NCBI GenBank assembly: GCA_003161435.1
Contig: PMOS01000025.1
Coordinates: 47,013-111,012 of the forward strand
Length of the DNA stretch: 64,000 bases
Direction: 5' to 3'
Source of the DNA: Vulcanimicrobiota bacterium
GTDB lineage: Bacteria > Vulcanimicrobiota > Vulcanimicrobiia > Vulcanimicrobiales > Vulcanimicrobiaceae
This document shows positions 49,431 to 58,247 of the stretch, in pieces. Both the position numbers and the translations under genes were made by a program. Numbering within the stretch: position 1 is the stretch's first letter; each line of letters opens with the position of its first letter. The notes beneath the pieces are model-generated. The model was not told where the DNA came from and ran no database searches. It saw only the letters and a program-made list of their open reading frames with translations.

Positions 49431-51427
49431 GCCGGCACGGTCGCATGGCGCAGGTAGTTCTCGCGGATCACGCTGTCGATCCGATCGGCGCAGCGTTGCG
49501 CGTCGTCCTCGGCGAGGCGATAGCGCGTGATGATATGCTGGAGGCCCGGTTCGGTGCTCTCGTAGCGCCAAGCCCCGATGTAGAGCGGGACGACGTTCGA
49601 AAGCCCGTCACGCAGCTCCCAGCACAGATACTTCGCGACGTTCAGACTGCGGTAGACCTGCGGTTCGTCGGGTTTGTCGGCGTGTGCGCGCGCATCGTCG
49701 TACGCTTCGCGCGCCTCCTTGCCGATCTGCAACCGCCGCGCGAGCAAGTCGTAACGCATCGCGCCGAGCTTCATCACGCCGGCTGCCTCGGCGTGCAGCG
49801 GCGGGTGCACCGACCAGAGGTGGGCCAACACGCCCTCGGCGCGCTCGCGCACGCTCACAAGGTTCGCCGGCTTCATGCGCTCCTGCAGCGACGGGTCGAA
49901 CGGATCGTGCCAGAAGATGTAGTCGGACGGGTCGGACGGCGTAGTGCGAAGCAACGGACGAATCGCTTCGAGTGCGCTCAGGTCGCCGCCGTAGCCGGGA
50001 TCGTCGCTGCCGAAGAACGCGCGCGTGAAGGTCGCGTTCCAGGTCGAGTCGTCGACGGGTTTGGTCTGCCAGGCGGTCGCGGCGGCATAGGCGACGGATG
50101 GCCACGTCGCTTCGAACAGCGACTCGCCGTCGTCGTGCCAGACCGTCATGAACATGCCGAGCACGCCGCGCGCCGTCTTCGCCTCGCCGACGAATCGCGC
50201 GACGTTCGCGTACGAAGTGGCCAGGTCCGGATAGACCTCGCTCCAGTTCGCCGCGCCCGGCGCGACCATTTGGTCGAAGCCGGCATTTGCCACCGTCTCG
50301 ATGTACGCGCGGTACGACTTCTCCGCACCATAGTGAAACGTGACGACGACGGTGGTGCGCGGGAGCAAGCTCAAGATCGCGTGGTCCTGCTGGATCGCGT
50401 CGTCCCAGATCATCGGTCGCGCGCCGGTCCCGGCCAGCGTCGCGGCGACGCGGGTCACGTGATCGGCGAAGGCCTGCGCGGTGCGCGGCGTCCGGCCGCG
50501 GCCCAAGTCGATCGGCTCGTCGGCCCCGAGGTGGACGAACGGCACCGGTTCGACCGCAGCGACGACGCTCTTGATCAGCGGCTCGAGGTAGCGATACGTG
50601 CGCGGATCGCTTTCGGCGACCAGATACCCGTGCGGAAGCTCGGCGAGCGGCGCGAGTGCTTCCCACTTGAGCGCCTCGTGCATGTGCGAGAATGTCTGTT
50701 GTTCGGGGATCAGCGTCACATGGAAGCGCCGCGCGTACGCGGCGAGCTCGTGCAGTTGCGCCGTCGTCCAACCGTTCGGCCACGCGACGAACGGAAACCG
50801 CGGGTCGACGACGACCTGCTCCATATACGGCGACCAGCCGTTGATCTTGAGCGCGGCGAGTCCGCGGATCCGTTCTTTGGCGTAGTCCATCGTCGGGAAC
50901 GGGCCGCGCGAGACGTCGTCGGATACGATGCGCCAGCGCATCGCCGGGCCGTCGTCGATGTGCACGCACGGCAGCGCCCAACTCGCTCCGTGCCGTTCCG
51001 GGAGTTGCGCCAACGTCATCAGCGCATCGAAAAGGCCCTCGCCCTTGCCGGCATCGTCGCCGGATACTTCGACGATCCGAACGCGCGATGACACGTCGAT
51101 ACGGTATTCGGGCGGCGGTAATGCGGCGCCCCGCGGGGAGGCGGGGTCAACCGCGGCCTCGCCGAGTTGGACGTCGGCGGCGGCGCGATCGGGAACGATG
51201 ACCGGCGTCGGAATCCCCAGGGCCGTCCAACGCGCGCTCAGCAGCTCGAAGCCCCCCGGGTCGGTCCTATGCGGAAACCGCAGCGGCCGGTTCAGCGCGA
51301 TCGCGCTCCGGCACGAGACGGCCTGAACGCTGCGCGGCTGCGGGACCAACGCCGCGGCCGCCATCGCGGCGGCCGCGGCGGACGCGAACAGCGCGATCGA
51401 GAAGACCGCCGCGAGGAACGAGCGCAC
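49400..51427 (-). CDS. Secreted GH20 beta-hexosaminidase-like enzyme
   Basis: A 675-residue exported glycosidase. The N-terminal hydrophobic SFLAAVFSIALFASAAAAA is a signal peptide. A beta-N-acetylhexosaminidase N-domain (LPPPEYRIDVSSRVRIVEVS) precedes the TIM barrel: MRWRIVSDDVSRG, DYAKERIRGLAALKINGW, LIPEQQTFSHMHE, and VHLGADEPIDLG with the catalytic Asp-Glu pair (usual motif HxGGDE; Gly to Ala here). An additional C-terminal helical domain of about 150 residues follows. It may release GlcNAc outside the cytoplasm, which the transporter-PDZ gene overlapping its 3-prime end and the NanE-type operon could use. GTG 51427 is the likely start. Confidence 0.85.
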   Translation of the reverse strand: MRSFLAAVFSIALFASAAAAAMAAAALVPQPRSVQAVSCRSAIALNRPLRFPHRTDPGGFELLSARWTALGIPTPVIVPDRAAADVQLGEAAVDPASPRGAALPPPEYRIDVSSRVRIVEVSGDDAGKGEGLFDALMTLAQLPERHGASWALPCVHIDDGPAMRWRIVSDDVSRGPFPTMDYAKERIRGLAALKINGWSPYMEQVVVDPRFPFVAWPNGWTTAQLHELAAYARRFHVTLIPEQQTFSHMHEALKWEALAPLAELPHGYLVAESDPRTYRYLEPLIKSVVAAVEPVPFVHLGADEPIDLGRGRTPRTAQAFADHVTRVAATLAGTGARPMIWDDAIQQDHAILSLLPRTTVVVTFHYGAEKSYRAYIETVANAGFDQMVAPGAANWSEVYPDLATSYANVARFVGEAKTARGVLGMFMTVWHDDGESLFEATWPSVAYAAATAWQTKPVDDSTWNATFTRAFFGSDDPGYGGDLSALEAIRPLLRTTPSDPSDYIFWHDPFDPSLQERMKPANLVSVRERAEGVLAHLWSVHPPLHAEAAGVMKLGAMRYDLLARRLQIGKEAREAYDDARAHADKPDEPQVYRSLNVAKYLCWELRDGLSNVVPLYIGAWRYESTEPGLQHIITRYRLAEDDAQRCADRIDSVIRENYLRHATVPAWDEVMRSAH

Positions 51428-51479
51428 CTCCCGCGCTACACCAGCACGTGCGCCGTATCCTCGCCAAGCAGCCCATACC

Positions 51480-52061
51480 GTGATCGCGATAGTCGCGGCG
51501 CTCTTCATGACGGCGCTAGCCGCGGGTAGCGACGACGAGGTGATGGCCCGCCTCCACGTCCAGGTCGACGCGCGCGATCTCACCGTGCCGTCGTGTCGCA
51601 ACGTCTTCGCCCGCGACCCCGAGGCAGGGCTGGCGACGATCAGTTTCCGCTACCGGGTTGCGGATGCTCATGCGCTCGCCGGCGGCCAGTACACGGGCAC
51701 GGTCGTCTTCGAGCTCTCCACGATCACGGTCTCGGTCCCCGACTCGATCCGTTGGCCCCAGATGAGCCAGTCCGATCGAATCCGCGTCGACGCGCTCAGG
51801 CGGGCGATCGTCCACCACGAGATCGGCCACGTCCGGGTCGCCGAAGCGGTGCGCAACGCGCTCAACCCGCAGCCTCCGATCGTCGCCTCGGATATCTTCG
51901 CGTTTCGGGCCGACGCCGACGCGGTCGGGCGCGCGGGCTTCGAGCGCTTCACCCGCGAGGAGCGCGAATACGACGCGCTCACCGACCACGGCCGCCGGCA
52001 AAACGCCGCCCCGCCACCGCTACGCGGCCCAGACACGATACTGCGGTGCTCAACGGATTGA
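51480..52061 (+). CDS. DUF922 secreted zinc-protease-like protein
   Basis: A 193-residue protein with a short hydrophobic N-terminus (MIAIVAALFMTALAAGSDDE), probably an export signal. The HExxH motif is in RAIVHHEIGHVRVAE, and the surroundings (ARDLTVPSCRNVFARDP, ATISFRYRVAD, IRVDALRRAIVHHEIGH) match DUF922, predicted secreted Zn-dependent proteases. The GTG start faces the GH20 start 52 bases away. The target is unknown. Confidence 0.82.
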   Translation: MIAIVAALFMTALAAGSDDEVMARLHVQVDARDLTVPSCRNVFARDPEAGLATISFRYRVADAHALAGGQYTGTVVFELSTITVSVPDSIRWPQMSQSDRIRVDALRRAIVHHEIGHVRVAEAVRNALNPQPPIVASDIFAFRADADAVGRAGFERFTREEREYDALTDHGRRQNAAPPPLRGPDTILRCSTD

Positions 52062-52112
52062 CATGAAGTCCCACGACAGGCTCGGGGTGGCAGCGGACGA
52101 ACGGGGGCGGGG

Positions 52113-53903
52113 ATGGCGCTGAGCCCGCTGGACATTGTGGTCGTCGTCGCGTTCTTCGCGATCAACCTGAGCATCGGGCTCTGGTACGCGCGCGGCAGCG
52201 GCAAGAACATCGGCGAGTATTTTCTGTCCGGGCGCAGTGCGCCGTGGTGGCTCACCGGGACGTCGATGGTCGCTACCACGTTCGCGGTCGACACGCCGCT
52301 CGCGGTCACGGGATTCGTCGCGCAGAACGGCATCGCCGGCAACTGGCTGTGGTGGAACATGGCCGCCAGCGGGATCCTCACCGTGTTCTTCTTCGCCGCG
52401 CTGTGGCGGCGTTCGGGCGTGCTCACCGACGTCGAGTTCATCGAGCTGCGCTACGGCGGTAAGCCGGCATCGGCGCTGCGCGGCGTGCGCGCCGTCTACC
52501 AGGGCGTGCTGGTCAACACGATCATCATGGGCTGGGTCAACCTCGCGATGGTGAAGATCTTGTCGCTGACGCTGCACGTGCCGACGCTGCCGGCGCTGTA
52601 CGTGTGCCTCGTCCTGACCGCGCTCTACGTCACCATCGGCGGCTTCTGGTCGGTGCTCGTCACCGATTTCTTGCAGTTCATCGTGAAGATGACGATGGCG
52701 ATCGTACTGGCGGTCGTCGCCGTCGCCGCGGTCGGCGGGATCGCGGCGCTCAAAGGCGGCCTCGCAGTCATCGACGCGCATCGCGGCAACGGTTCGATCC
52801 TCGCGTTCGCTCCGCTCGGCGGCGACACGAGCTGGATGCCGCTCACCACGTTCCTGGTGTTCATCGGCGTGAGCTGGTGGGCGTCATCGTATCCCGGCGC
52901 CGAGCCCGGCGGCGGCTCGTACATCGCGCAGCGCATCTTCGCTTCGCGCAGCGAGAAGGATGCAGTCCTCGCGACGCTGTTCTTCAACGTGGCGCACTAC
53001 GCACTGCGGCCCTGGCCGTGGATCCTCGTCGCGCTCGCCGCGCTCGTGCTCTATCCGCACGGCGTCATCGGAGCGAACGGCAAGCCCGATCCCGAGCTCG
53101 GGTACGTGCAGACGATGGTCGACCATCTCCCGGTCGCGCTGCGCGGGCTGATGATGGCGGGCTTCCTCGCGGCGTACATGTCGACCATCGGGACGCAACT
53201 CAATCTCGGCGCTTCGTACCTCACCAACGACCTGTATCGCCGTTTCGTCAACCGCGACGCGAGCGACCGCCACTACGTCGCGGTCTCCCGCTTGATGACC
53301 GTAGTCGCGCTGATCCTCGCCGCGGTCGTCACGCTGTTCATGACATCGGTCGGCGAAGCATGGAAATATATGCTGACCTTGACCGCAGGCGTCGGACTCG
53401 TGATGATCCTGCGCTGGTACTGGTGGCGGATCAACGCCTGGAGCGAGATCTCCGCGCTGGCCGCGTCAGCGATCGTCGGCAGCTGGTGCTATCTCAGCGG
53501 CATCGTCGCCGGCGACGATCCCAACGCGACCGCGAAACGGCTGCTGATCACGGTCGCCGCGACGACGGTGGTGTGGCTGGTCGTCACGTTCGCCACCAAG
53601 CCGGAGACGGAAGCGACGTTGACCCGCTTCTACGAACGCGTCCGTCCGGCGGGGAGCGGCTGGGACCCGATCGCGCGGCTCGTCCCAGGCGGCTCCGAAG
53701 ACCGGTTGGGGATTGCGCTGCTCGACTGGTTCGCGGGGCTGGGACTCGTGTACGGAACGCTCTTCGGGATCGGCCGCATCGTGCTCGGCGACGTCGTGCA
53801 AGGTCTGCTCTGGTGTCTGCTGGCGATCGTGTGCGGCGCGGTCATCGCCCGTTCGCTGGCCAAACCGGTTGTGTCGGGGACCGCGACCAAACCGCGCGTC
53901 TAA
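52113..53903 (+). CDS. Sodium:solute symporter (SSS family)
   Basis: Integral membrane symporter of 596 residues with about 13 hydrophobic segments. Family pattern: YFLSGRSAPWWLTGTSMVAT near the N-terminus, TDVEFIELRYGGK, WWASSYPGAEPGGGSYIAQR and GFLAAYMSTIGTQLNLGASY, which corresponds to the sodium-binding region of transmembrane segment 8. The C-terminal 80 residues are an unusual amphipathic/membrane extension. It may import a sugar, amino acid or organic acid with Na+. Its stop overlaps the convergent hypothetical gene by 4 bases. Confidence 0.9.
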   Translation: MALSPLDIVVVVAFFAINLSIGLWYARGSGKNIGEYFLSGRSAPWWLTGTSMVATTFAVDTPLAVTGFVAQNGIAGNWLWWNMAASGILTVFFFAALWRRSGVLTDVEFIELRYGGKPASALRGVRAVYQGVLVNTIIMGWVNLAMVKILSLTLHVPTLPALYVCLVLTALYVTIGGFWSVLVTDFLQFIVKMTMAIVLAVVAVAAVGGIAALKGGLAVIDAHRGNGSILAFAPLGGDTSWMPLTTFLVFIGVSWWASSYPGAEPGGGSYIAQRIFASRSEKDAVLATLFFNVAHYALRPWPWILVALAALVLYPHGVIGANGKPDPELGYVQTMVDHLPVALRGLMMAGFLAAYMSTIGTQLNLGASYLTNDLYRRFVNRDASDRHYVAVSRLMTVVALILAAVVTLFMTSVGEAWKYMLTLTAGVGLVMILRWYWWRINAWSEISALAASAIVGSWCYLSGIVAGDDPNATAKRLLITVAATTVVWLVVTFATKPETEATLTRFYERVRPAGSGWDPIARLVPGGSEDRLGIALLDWFAGLGLVYGTLFGIGRIVLGDVVQGLLWCLLAIVCGAVIARSLAKPVVSGTATKPRV

Positions 53904-54301
53904 GAGCTCGGCGCGTCGGCGATTGCGCCGAACCGCTCGTCGAGCAGGCGCGCCGCGTCGTCGAGCTCCGAGCTCAGCTCGTCGGCTGAGGCGGCCGCCC
54001 GAATTCCCTCGGCAGTTTCGACGATCCCACGGTCGAGCTGATGGACGCGGTCGACCAAGTCCGGGCCGAACCGCGCATGGTCGGCGGCGCGGATGACCCG
54101 CTGATCGGAGAACTCGCAGCGCAGTAGCAGCCCGTCGAGCCGCTCGCCGAGCGCGCCGTCCGGGTTGAGCCGCTCGCGCGCGTCGGTCAGCGCCTCGCCG
54201 AGCCAGGCTCGAATCTGCTTGTCGACCTGATGCCGGGCCGCCGCGTTCGCGTAGTCGGCGTAGCCCGCGATCCGGGCCTGGAGGTACTCGAGGTCGGTCA
54301 T
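53900..54301 (-). CDS. Small helical protein of unknown function
   Basis: A 133-residue protein that is almost entirely predicted helical and acidic: YLQARIAGYADYANAAARHQ, IRAWLGEALTDARERLNPDG, VDRVHQLDRGIVETAEGIR and ELDDAARLLDERFGA. It has one Cys, no membrane segment and no signal peptide. A helical-bundle, possibly coiled-coil, protein. The start (ATG 54301) is 38 bases from the divergent cyclase-like gene, with which it might share a function. No family recognised. Confidence 0.75.
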   Translation of the reverse strand: MTDLEYLQARIAGYADYANAAARHQVDKQIRAWLGEALTDARERLNPDGALGERLDGLLLRCEFSDQRVIRAADHARFGPDLVDRVHQLDRGIVETAEGIRAAASADELSSELDDAARLLDERFGAIADAPSS

Positions 54302-54339
54302 AGCGCGGGTTACGGCGGCTTCCGGCCGATTACCCCGGT

Positions 54340-55437
54340 ATGGCCTTTCTCGTCGGCCTATTCATCGTGGCCGGGATCGGCGGCTGCGCGATCGCCTGGC
54401 GGCGCTGGAATGCCGAGCGCCGTGAGCTTGCGCGCGTCCGAGCGACGTTCGCGCGCTATGTCGCGCCCTCGGTCGTCGACCTGCTGCTGGCCCGCAAAGA
54501 CGAGCGCCTCTTCACCGGCCGTGCCGTTCGCGCGACCGTCCTGGTCTGCCGCATCCGCGACTTCGCGCGCTTCATCGAGCCGCTCACGCCCGAGCAGACG
54601 CTGCGGTATCTCAACGAGTTCTACGGCCTGGCGGGAACGGCGATCCAGCGCCATCGCGGCATCATCGACACGCTCTTAGGCGACGGAATCGTCGCGCTGT
54701 TCGGCGTGCCGCTCGACAATCCGACGCAGGAAGACGACGCGCTGCAAGCAGCGCTCGACGTCGCGCGCCACGTCGTCGCGATGCGCGACCGCTGGGCCAA
54801 GCAGCACCGCAAGCCGTTCACCGTCGGTATCGGCATCAATACCGGCGAGGTGATCGCCGGCGACGCCGGCTTCCGCGACCGCCGCGAGTTCACCGTGGTC
54901 GGCAGCGAAGCGACGTTCGCCCACCGGCTGCAGGAGGCAGCGTTCGACCTCAACGCGTTCATCGTCGCATCGCGCTCGACGTGCGCATCGCTGGCCGGCG
55001 AGTATCAACTCGTTCCGTTGGCGGAGATCCCGCTGACGGGCGTGCGGCGTTTGCTCGACGCGTTCGTCGTGCGCGGCCGGCGGATGGGCGTCGAGCGGTT
55101 CACCGTCCCGGTCGACGCGATGATCGAGACGACGATCGAGCCCGCAAACGCACCTCCCGGCTCCTCTCCCGAACCCGCAGCTGTCGCCGCACCGGAGGCC
55201 GTGCTGGTGACCGCGCGGTCCGCATCGCCGATCACGCGCACTTCCCCACCTGTGCCTCCGCTCGCCCGGCCGCGCCCGCGCCCCACAGCGTCGACACCAG
55301 CGACGACGGACTTCGCACCGCCCGGACTCGGCCGCGGTTGGATGTTTCCGCAGGACGACGAGGAGCCGATCCTGCCCGAACCACCGCCGCCGCGCGCAAC
55401 CTACGAAGACCGCACCGGCCCACCCCTCAACCTGTAG
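54340..55437 (+). CDS. Class III adenylate/guanylate cyclase-like protein, degenerate active site
   Basis: A 365-residue protein: one N-terminal membrane helix (residues 2-20), a class III cyclase domain (about 60-225), then a Pro/Ala-rich tail of about 110 residues. Secondary structure and landmarks are conserved (LGDGIVALFGVP, GIGINTGEVIAGDAG), but key residues are not: the first metal-binding Asp is Arg71, the purine-specifying Lys is Thr111, the Asp of GDxxN is Ser189 and the catalytic Asn is Thr192; Asp115 and Arg196 remain. It is therefore probably not a working cyclase and may bind a nucleotide or partner. It diverges from a small helical protein. Confidence 0.85.
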   Translation: MAFLVGLFIVAGIGGCAIAWRRWNAERRELARVRATFARYVAPSVVDLLLARKDERLFTGRAVRATVLVCRIRDFARFIEPLTPEQTLRYLNEFYGLAGTAIQRHRGIIDTLLGDGIVALFGVPLDNPTQEDDALQAALDVARHVVAMRDRWAKQHRKPFTVGIGINTGEVIAGDAGFRDRREFTVVGSEATFAHRLQEAAFDLNAFIVASRSTCASLAGEYQLVPLAEIPLTGVRRLLDAFVVRGRRMGVERFTVPVDAMIETTIEPANAPPGSSPEPAAVAAPEAVLVTARSASPITRTSPPVPPLARPRPRPTASTPATTDFAPPGLGRGWMFPQDDEEPILPEPPPPRATYEDRTGPPLNL

Positions 55438-55446
55438 AAACCCCGT

Positions 55447-55547
55447 CACCCTGAGCTCGTCGAAGGGCGGCGCACGGTGCCGTGGCAATCTCCCGAGCGA
55501 GCCGCGCAATTCTCGTGCCGTCGTGCTGAGCGAAGCCGAAGCACGAC
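55447..55547. repeat. REP-like repeat copy and hairpin repeat
   Basis: CACCCTGAGCTCGTCGAAGG (55447-55466) is the clearest copy of the interspersed repeat. About 55 bases on lies a second type: GTCGTGCT (55520-55527) pairs with AGCACGAC (55540-55547) around GAGCGAAGCCGA. Both types are in the intergenic space between the convergent cyclase-like and RidA genes, and the hairpin may also end transcription. Confidence 0.65.
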
Positions 55548-55590
55548 TATCGTCGACGTCGAAGACACCGCGGTCAGCGTGACATGAGAC

Positions 55591-55983
55591 TCAGCGTGCG
55601 ATGGCGATTGCGGTTAGCTCGAAGCGTGCGCCGAAGAGGAGCGGACCGGAACCGATGAACGCGCGCGCGGGGAGCGGGCCGCTGAAATACTCGAGATAGA
55701 CGGCGTTGAACGCGGCGAAGTTGGCGACGTCGGGCGCGAAGATGGTGACCATCACCAGATCGTCGGTCGTCATCTCGGCGGCCGTCAACACGCGCCGCAC
55801 ATCGTCCATCAGCGTGCGCGCTTCGTCGGAAACGTCGGCCGGCGGGCGCCGCGTCACCGGATCGAGGCCGAGCCGGCCTGAAAGATACAATGTGTCGCCG
55901 GCACGCACGGCGTCGCTGAACGGCCAGCGCGCCATACCGGGCGGCAACGTCTTGCCGGGGATGTCGATGTGCGTTCTTTCCAT
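55591..55983 (-). CDS. RidA family protein
   Basis: A 130-residue RidA/YER057c/UK114 protein. Pattern: WPFSDAVRAGDTLYLSGRLG near the N-terminus, DEARTLMDDVRRVLTAAEMT in the middle, and LPARAFIGSGPLLFGARFEL near the end. The Arg of the usual PxRxxx region is present (PARAFIG). Typical members hydrolyse enamine/imine products of PLP enzymes such as threonine dehydratase (a related enzyme is at 19311). The ATG at 55983 gives the normal length. A sirtuin gene lies upstream on the same strand with a 47-base gap. Confidence 0.9.
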   Translation of the reverse strand: MERTHIDIPGKTLPPGMARWPFSDAVRAGDTLYLSGRLGLDPVTRRPPADVSDEARTLMDDVRRVLTAAEMTTDDLVMVTIFAPDVANFAAFNAVYLEYFSGPLPARAFIGSGPLLFGARFELTAIAIAR

Positions 55984-56030
55984 CGTCTCGCCGTTCGGCG
56001 AACCGCACGCCCGGTCCGGCGCGGCGAGCG

Positions 56031-56753
56031 TTACGTCACGAGGTGCGGTAGCACGTCGGAAGCGCGGGCGCGGATCGAGCGGTCGACGTGCGCGGTGAGC
56101 GCGGTCTCCTCGGGGTTGATCTCGACGACGTACGCCTGCGTCACCGCTTTGGTTGCCAATGATGCCGCCGGCCGCACCATCCCCGAGGTTCCGATCACCA
56201 GCATGAGGTCGGCACGTCCTGCCGCCTCGAACGCCGCTTCCAGCACGTCGGCCGGCAGGGTTTCGCCGAACCACACGATGTCGGGACGCCACATCCCGCC
56301 GCACGCGTGTTCGAGCGCATTCAAATCCAGCGCATCGTCGAAGGGGCGGCGCGCGTCGCACCGCGTGCACTTTGCCTCGCGCAGCTTTCCGTGCAGCTCG
56401 AGCACGTTGCGCGATCCGGCGCGCAGGTGCAACGAGTCGACGTTCTGCGTCGCCAGGGTGAAGTCGGCGGCGTTCTGCTCGATCTTCGCAAGCGCGACGT
56501 GGGCTGCTGACGGTTCGACTGCCCGGTGCGCAAGGCGCCGCTCGTTGTACCACGTCCAGACCAGCACCGGGTCGCGCTCGAATCCGGCCGCCGACGCGAG
56601 CTCCTCGACGCGATGGGTCCGCCACAAGCCGCCGACGCCGCGAAACGTCGGCAGGCCGCTCTCGGCGGAGATCCCCGATCCGGTGAGGACCAAAATCGAA
56701 CGGGCCGCGTCGAGCCGATCCTCGAGGTCGCCGAGCTGGACTGCTTCCTGCAT
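56031..56753 (-). CDS. Sir2-family NAD-dependent protein deacylase
   Basis: Sirtuin of 240 residues. NAD-binding: LVLTGSGISAESGLPTFRG, then TQNVDSLHLRAGS and LELHGKLR with catalytic His121. Tyr69-x-x-Arg72 (WYNERR) is the pair typical of SIRT5-like desuccinylases/demalonylases, so acyl-lysine preference is likely. The zinc site is incomplete: Cys129, Cys132 and Cys151 are present, but the position of the fourth Cys is Glu148. The fold may still be stable with Glu as ligand. WRPDIVWFGETLP follows the zinc site as usual. Confidence 0.92.
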   Translation of the reverse strand: MQEAVQLGDLEDRLDAARSILVLTGSGISAESGLPTFRGVGGLWRTHRVEELASAAGFERDPVLVWTWYNERRLAHRAVEPSAAHVALAKIEQNAADFTLATQNVDSLHLRAGSRNVLELHGKLREAKCTRCDARRPFDDALDLNALEHACGGMWRPDIVWFGETLPADVLEAAFEAAGRADLMLVIGTSGMVRPAASLATKAVTQAYVVEINPEETALTAHVDRSIRARASDVLPHLVT

Positions 56754-56868
56754 GAGTCGTCCTCTTTATCCGATCTTCACCAAGCGGCCGACGGCGGCGG
56801 CATCCGTTCCTCGCCAGAGGCCGTTACCCCGGCGAGGTGACCGCTACGACGACGCGAACGCCCGCCCG

Positions 56869-57402
56869 ATGGATCCCGGGGTCCGCTTGATGGAGAGAGT
56901 CCAGGCGCGCGACGTCGCGGCGTTCGAGTCTCTTTACGACAGCTACCACCGGCTGGTCTTCGGGATCGGCCTGCGCATCCTAGGCGACCCGACGATGGCT
57001 GAAGACCTCACGCAAACGGTGTTTCTCAAAGTTTGGACAGCGCCCGAAGCATTTCGCGGCGGCTCGTTCGTGGCGTGGGTGTCCCGGGTTGCGCGAAACC
57101 GCGCGCTCGACGTCTTGCGCGCCCGATCCGTGCGCCCCGAGATCGAGATCCCCGCCGATCTTCCGTTGGAAGGATCGCTCGACGACGACGTGCTCACCAG
57201 GTTGGACGCCCAGCGCGTGCGCGACGCGCTCGCACAACTGCCGCCCGAACAGCGCGGCTTGATCGAGATGGGCTTCTTCGGGGGTGTCACCCATCAGGAA
57301 CTCGCGCGGCGCACCGACACGCCGCTCGGGACGGTGAAGACCCGCATCCGCAGCGGCCTGCGCCGGCTGCGCCAAGCCCTAGGGGAGCACGCAGCGCCAT
57401 GA
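56869..57402 (+). CDS. ECF-type RNA polymerase sigma factor
   Basis: Sigma factor of 177 residues. Region 2: FESLYDSYHRLVFGIGLRIL, then DPTMAEDLTQTVFLKVW, with RNRALDVLRAR. Region 4: LAQLPPEQRGLIEMGFFGGV, THQELARRTDTPLGTVKTRI. The ATG at 56869 gives a normal-length ECF factor. The stop overlaps the anti-sigma ATG by 4 bases, the usual arrangement. A hairpin (56809-56815 with 56831-56837) lies upstream. The regulon is unknown, but with RskA-type anti-sigma, envelope or oxidative stress is likely. Confidence 0.93.
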   Translation: MDPGVRLMERVQARDVAAFESLYDSYHRLVFGIGLRILGDPTMAEDLTQTVFLKVWTAPEAFRGGSFVAWVSRVARNRALDVLRARSVRPEIEIPADLPLEGSLDDDVLTRLDAQRVRDALAQLPPEQRGLIEMGFFGGVTHQELARRTDTPLGTVKTRIRSGLRRLRQALGEHAAP

Positions 57403-58184
57403 CGGACGAATCGATGCGCGAGGCGATGCTCGAGTCGGTCGCGCTCTACGCGCTCGGCGTCCTGCCACGTGAAGAGACGGCGCTGGTCGCGGCATTCATC
57501 GCGAACGACGACGAAGCGCGCCGTGAATATGATGAGCTGCGCGCCGCCGCGACCGCGCTCGCGCACACGGCGGACGAGCCGGTCGATTCGGCGCGCTCCG
57601 CACGGCTCAAGGAACGGTTGATGGCGCGCGTTCGGGCCGACGCGGCCTCGGGGCGGATGACCGCCGCGCGCGGTTCAGCGGCCTATCCCGCCTGGATGTG
57701 GGGGACCGGCTTGGCCGCCGCGGCGGCTGTCGTCTTCTCGGTCGTCACGGTCGCGCAGGACGTCAACACGCGCGGCGAGCTTGCCGCGGCCCAGCGGCGC
57801 GCCGCGACCCTTGCGGTCGAACTCGCCGAAAGCCAACGCTCCGGCGCCGCCGAGAACCGGACGCTGACCGATTTGCTGGCGCCCGACGCGCGGCGCTACG
57901 CCGTAGCCCCGGGCACGGTGATCGTGCGGCGCGACCGCGTCTACTTCGCCTTCTCGAAGCTCGGCGCGCTGCCCAAGGGACGTGTCTACCAGGCTTGGAC
58001 GGCGCCCCGAGGCTCGACGACAATGGCTCCGAGCGTCACGTTCACCCCGAACTCGGACGGGGTCGCGATCGTCGCCCTGCCGGTCGATGCGACTCGGGTC
58101 GGGACCGTGGCGGTCAGCGTCGAACCGGAGGGCGGGAGCAAGGCGCCTACGACGACGCCGACCTTCGTCCGCCCATTGAGCTAA
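57399..58184 (+). CDS. RskA-type anti-sigma factor
   Basis: Membrane anti-sigma factor of 261 residues. The N-terminal 75 residues form the sigma-binding helices (MREAMLESVALYALGVLPRE, ANDDEARREYDELRAAATAL); a HxxxCxxC zinc motif is absent. One membrane helix follows (WMWGTGLAAAAAVVFSVVTV), then the extracytoplasmic RskA domain: VAPGTVIVRRDRVYFAFSKL, GRVYQAWTAPRGS, SVTFTPNSDGVAIVALPVD and VGTVAVSVEPEGGS. It overlaps the sigma gene and keeps the factor inactive until a signal triggers proteolysis. Confidence 0.9.
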   Translation: MTDESMREAMLESVALYALGVLPREETALVAAFIANDDEARREYDELRAAATALAHTADEPVDSARSARLKERLMARVRADAASGRMTAARGSAAYPAWMWGTGLAAAAAVVFSVVTVAQDVNTRGELAAAQRRAATLAVELAESQRSGAAENRTLTDLLAPDARRYAVAPGTVIVRRDRVYFAFSKLGALPKGRVYQAWTAPRGSTTMAPSVTFTPNSDGVAIVALPVDATRVGTVAVSVEPEGGSKAPTTTPTFVRPLS

Positions 58185-58247
58185 AAGACAAAACGCACAC
58201 TGCTCGAGCCAGTCACCCACGCGACCCGCCGCGACGCAATCCGCTAT

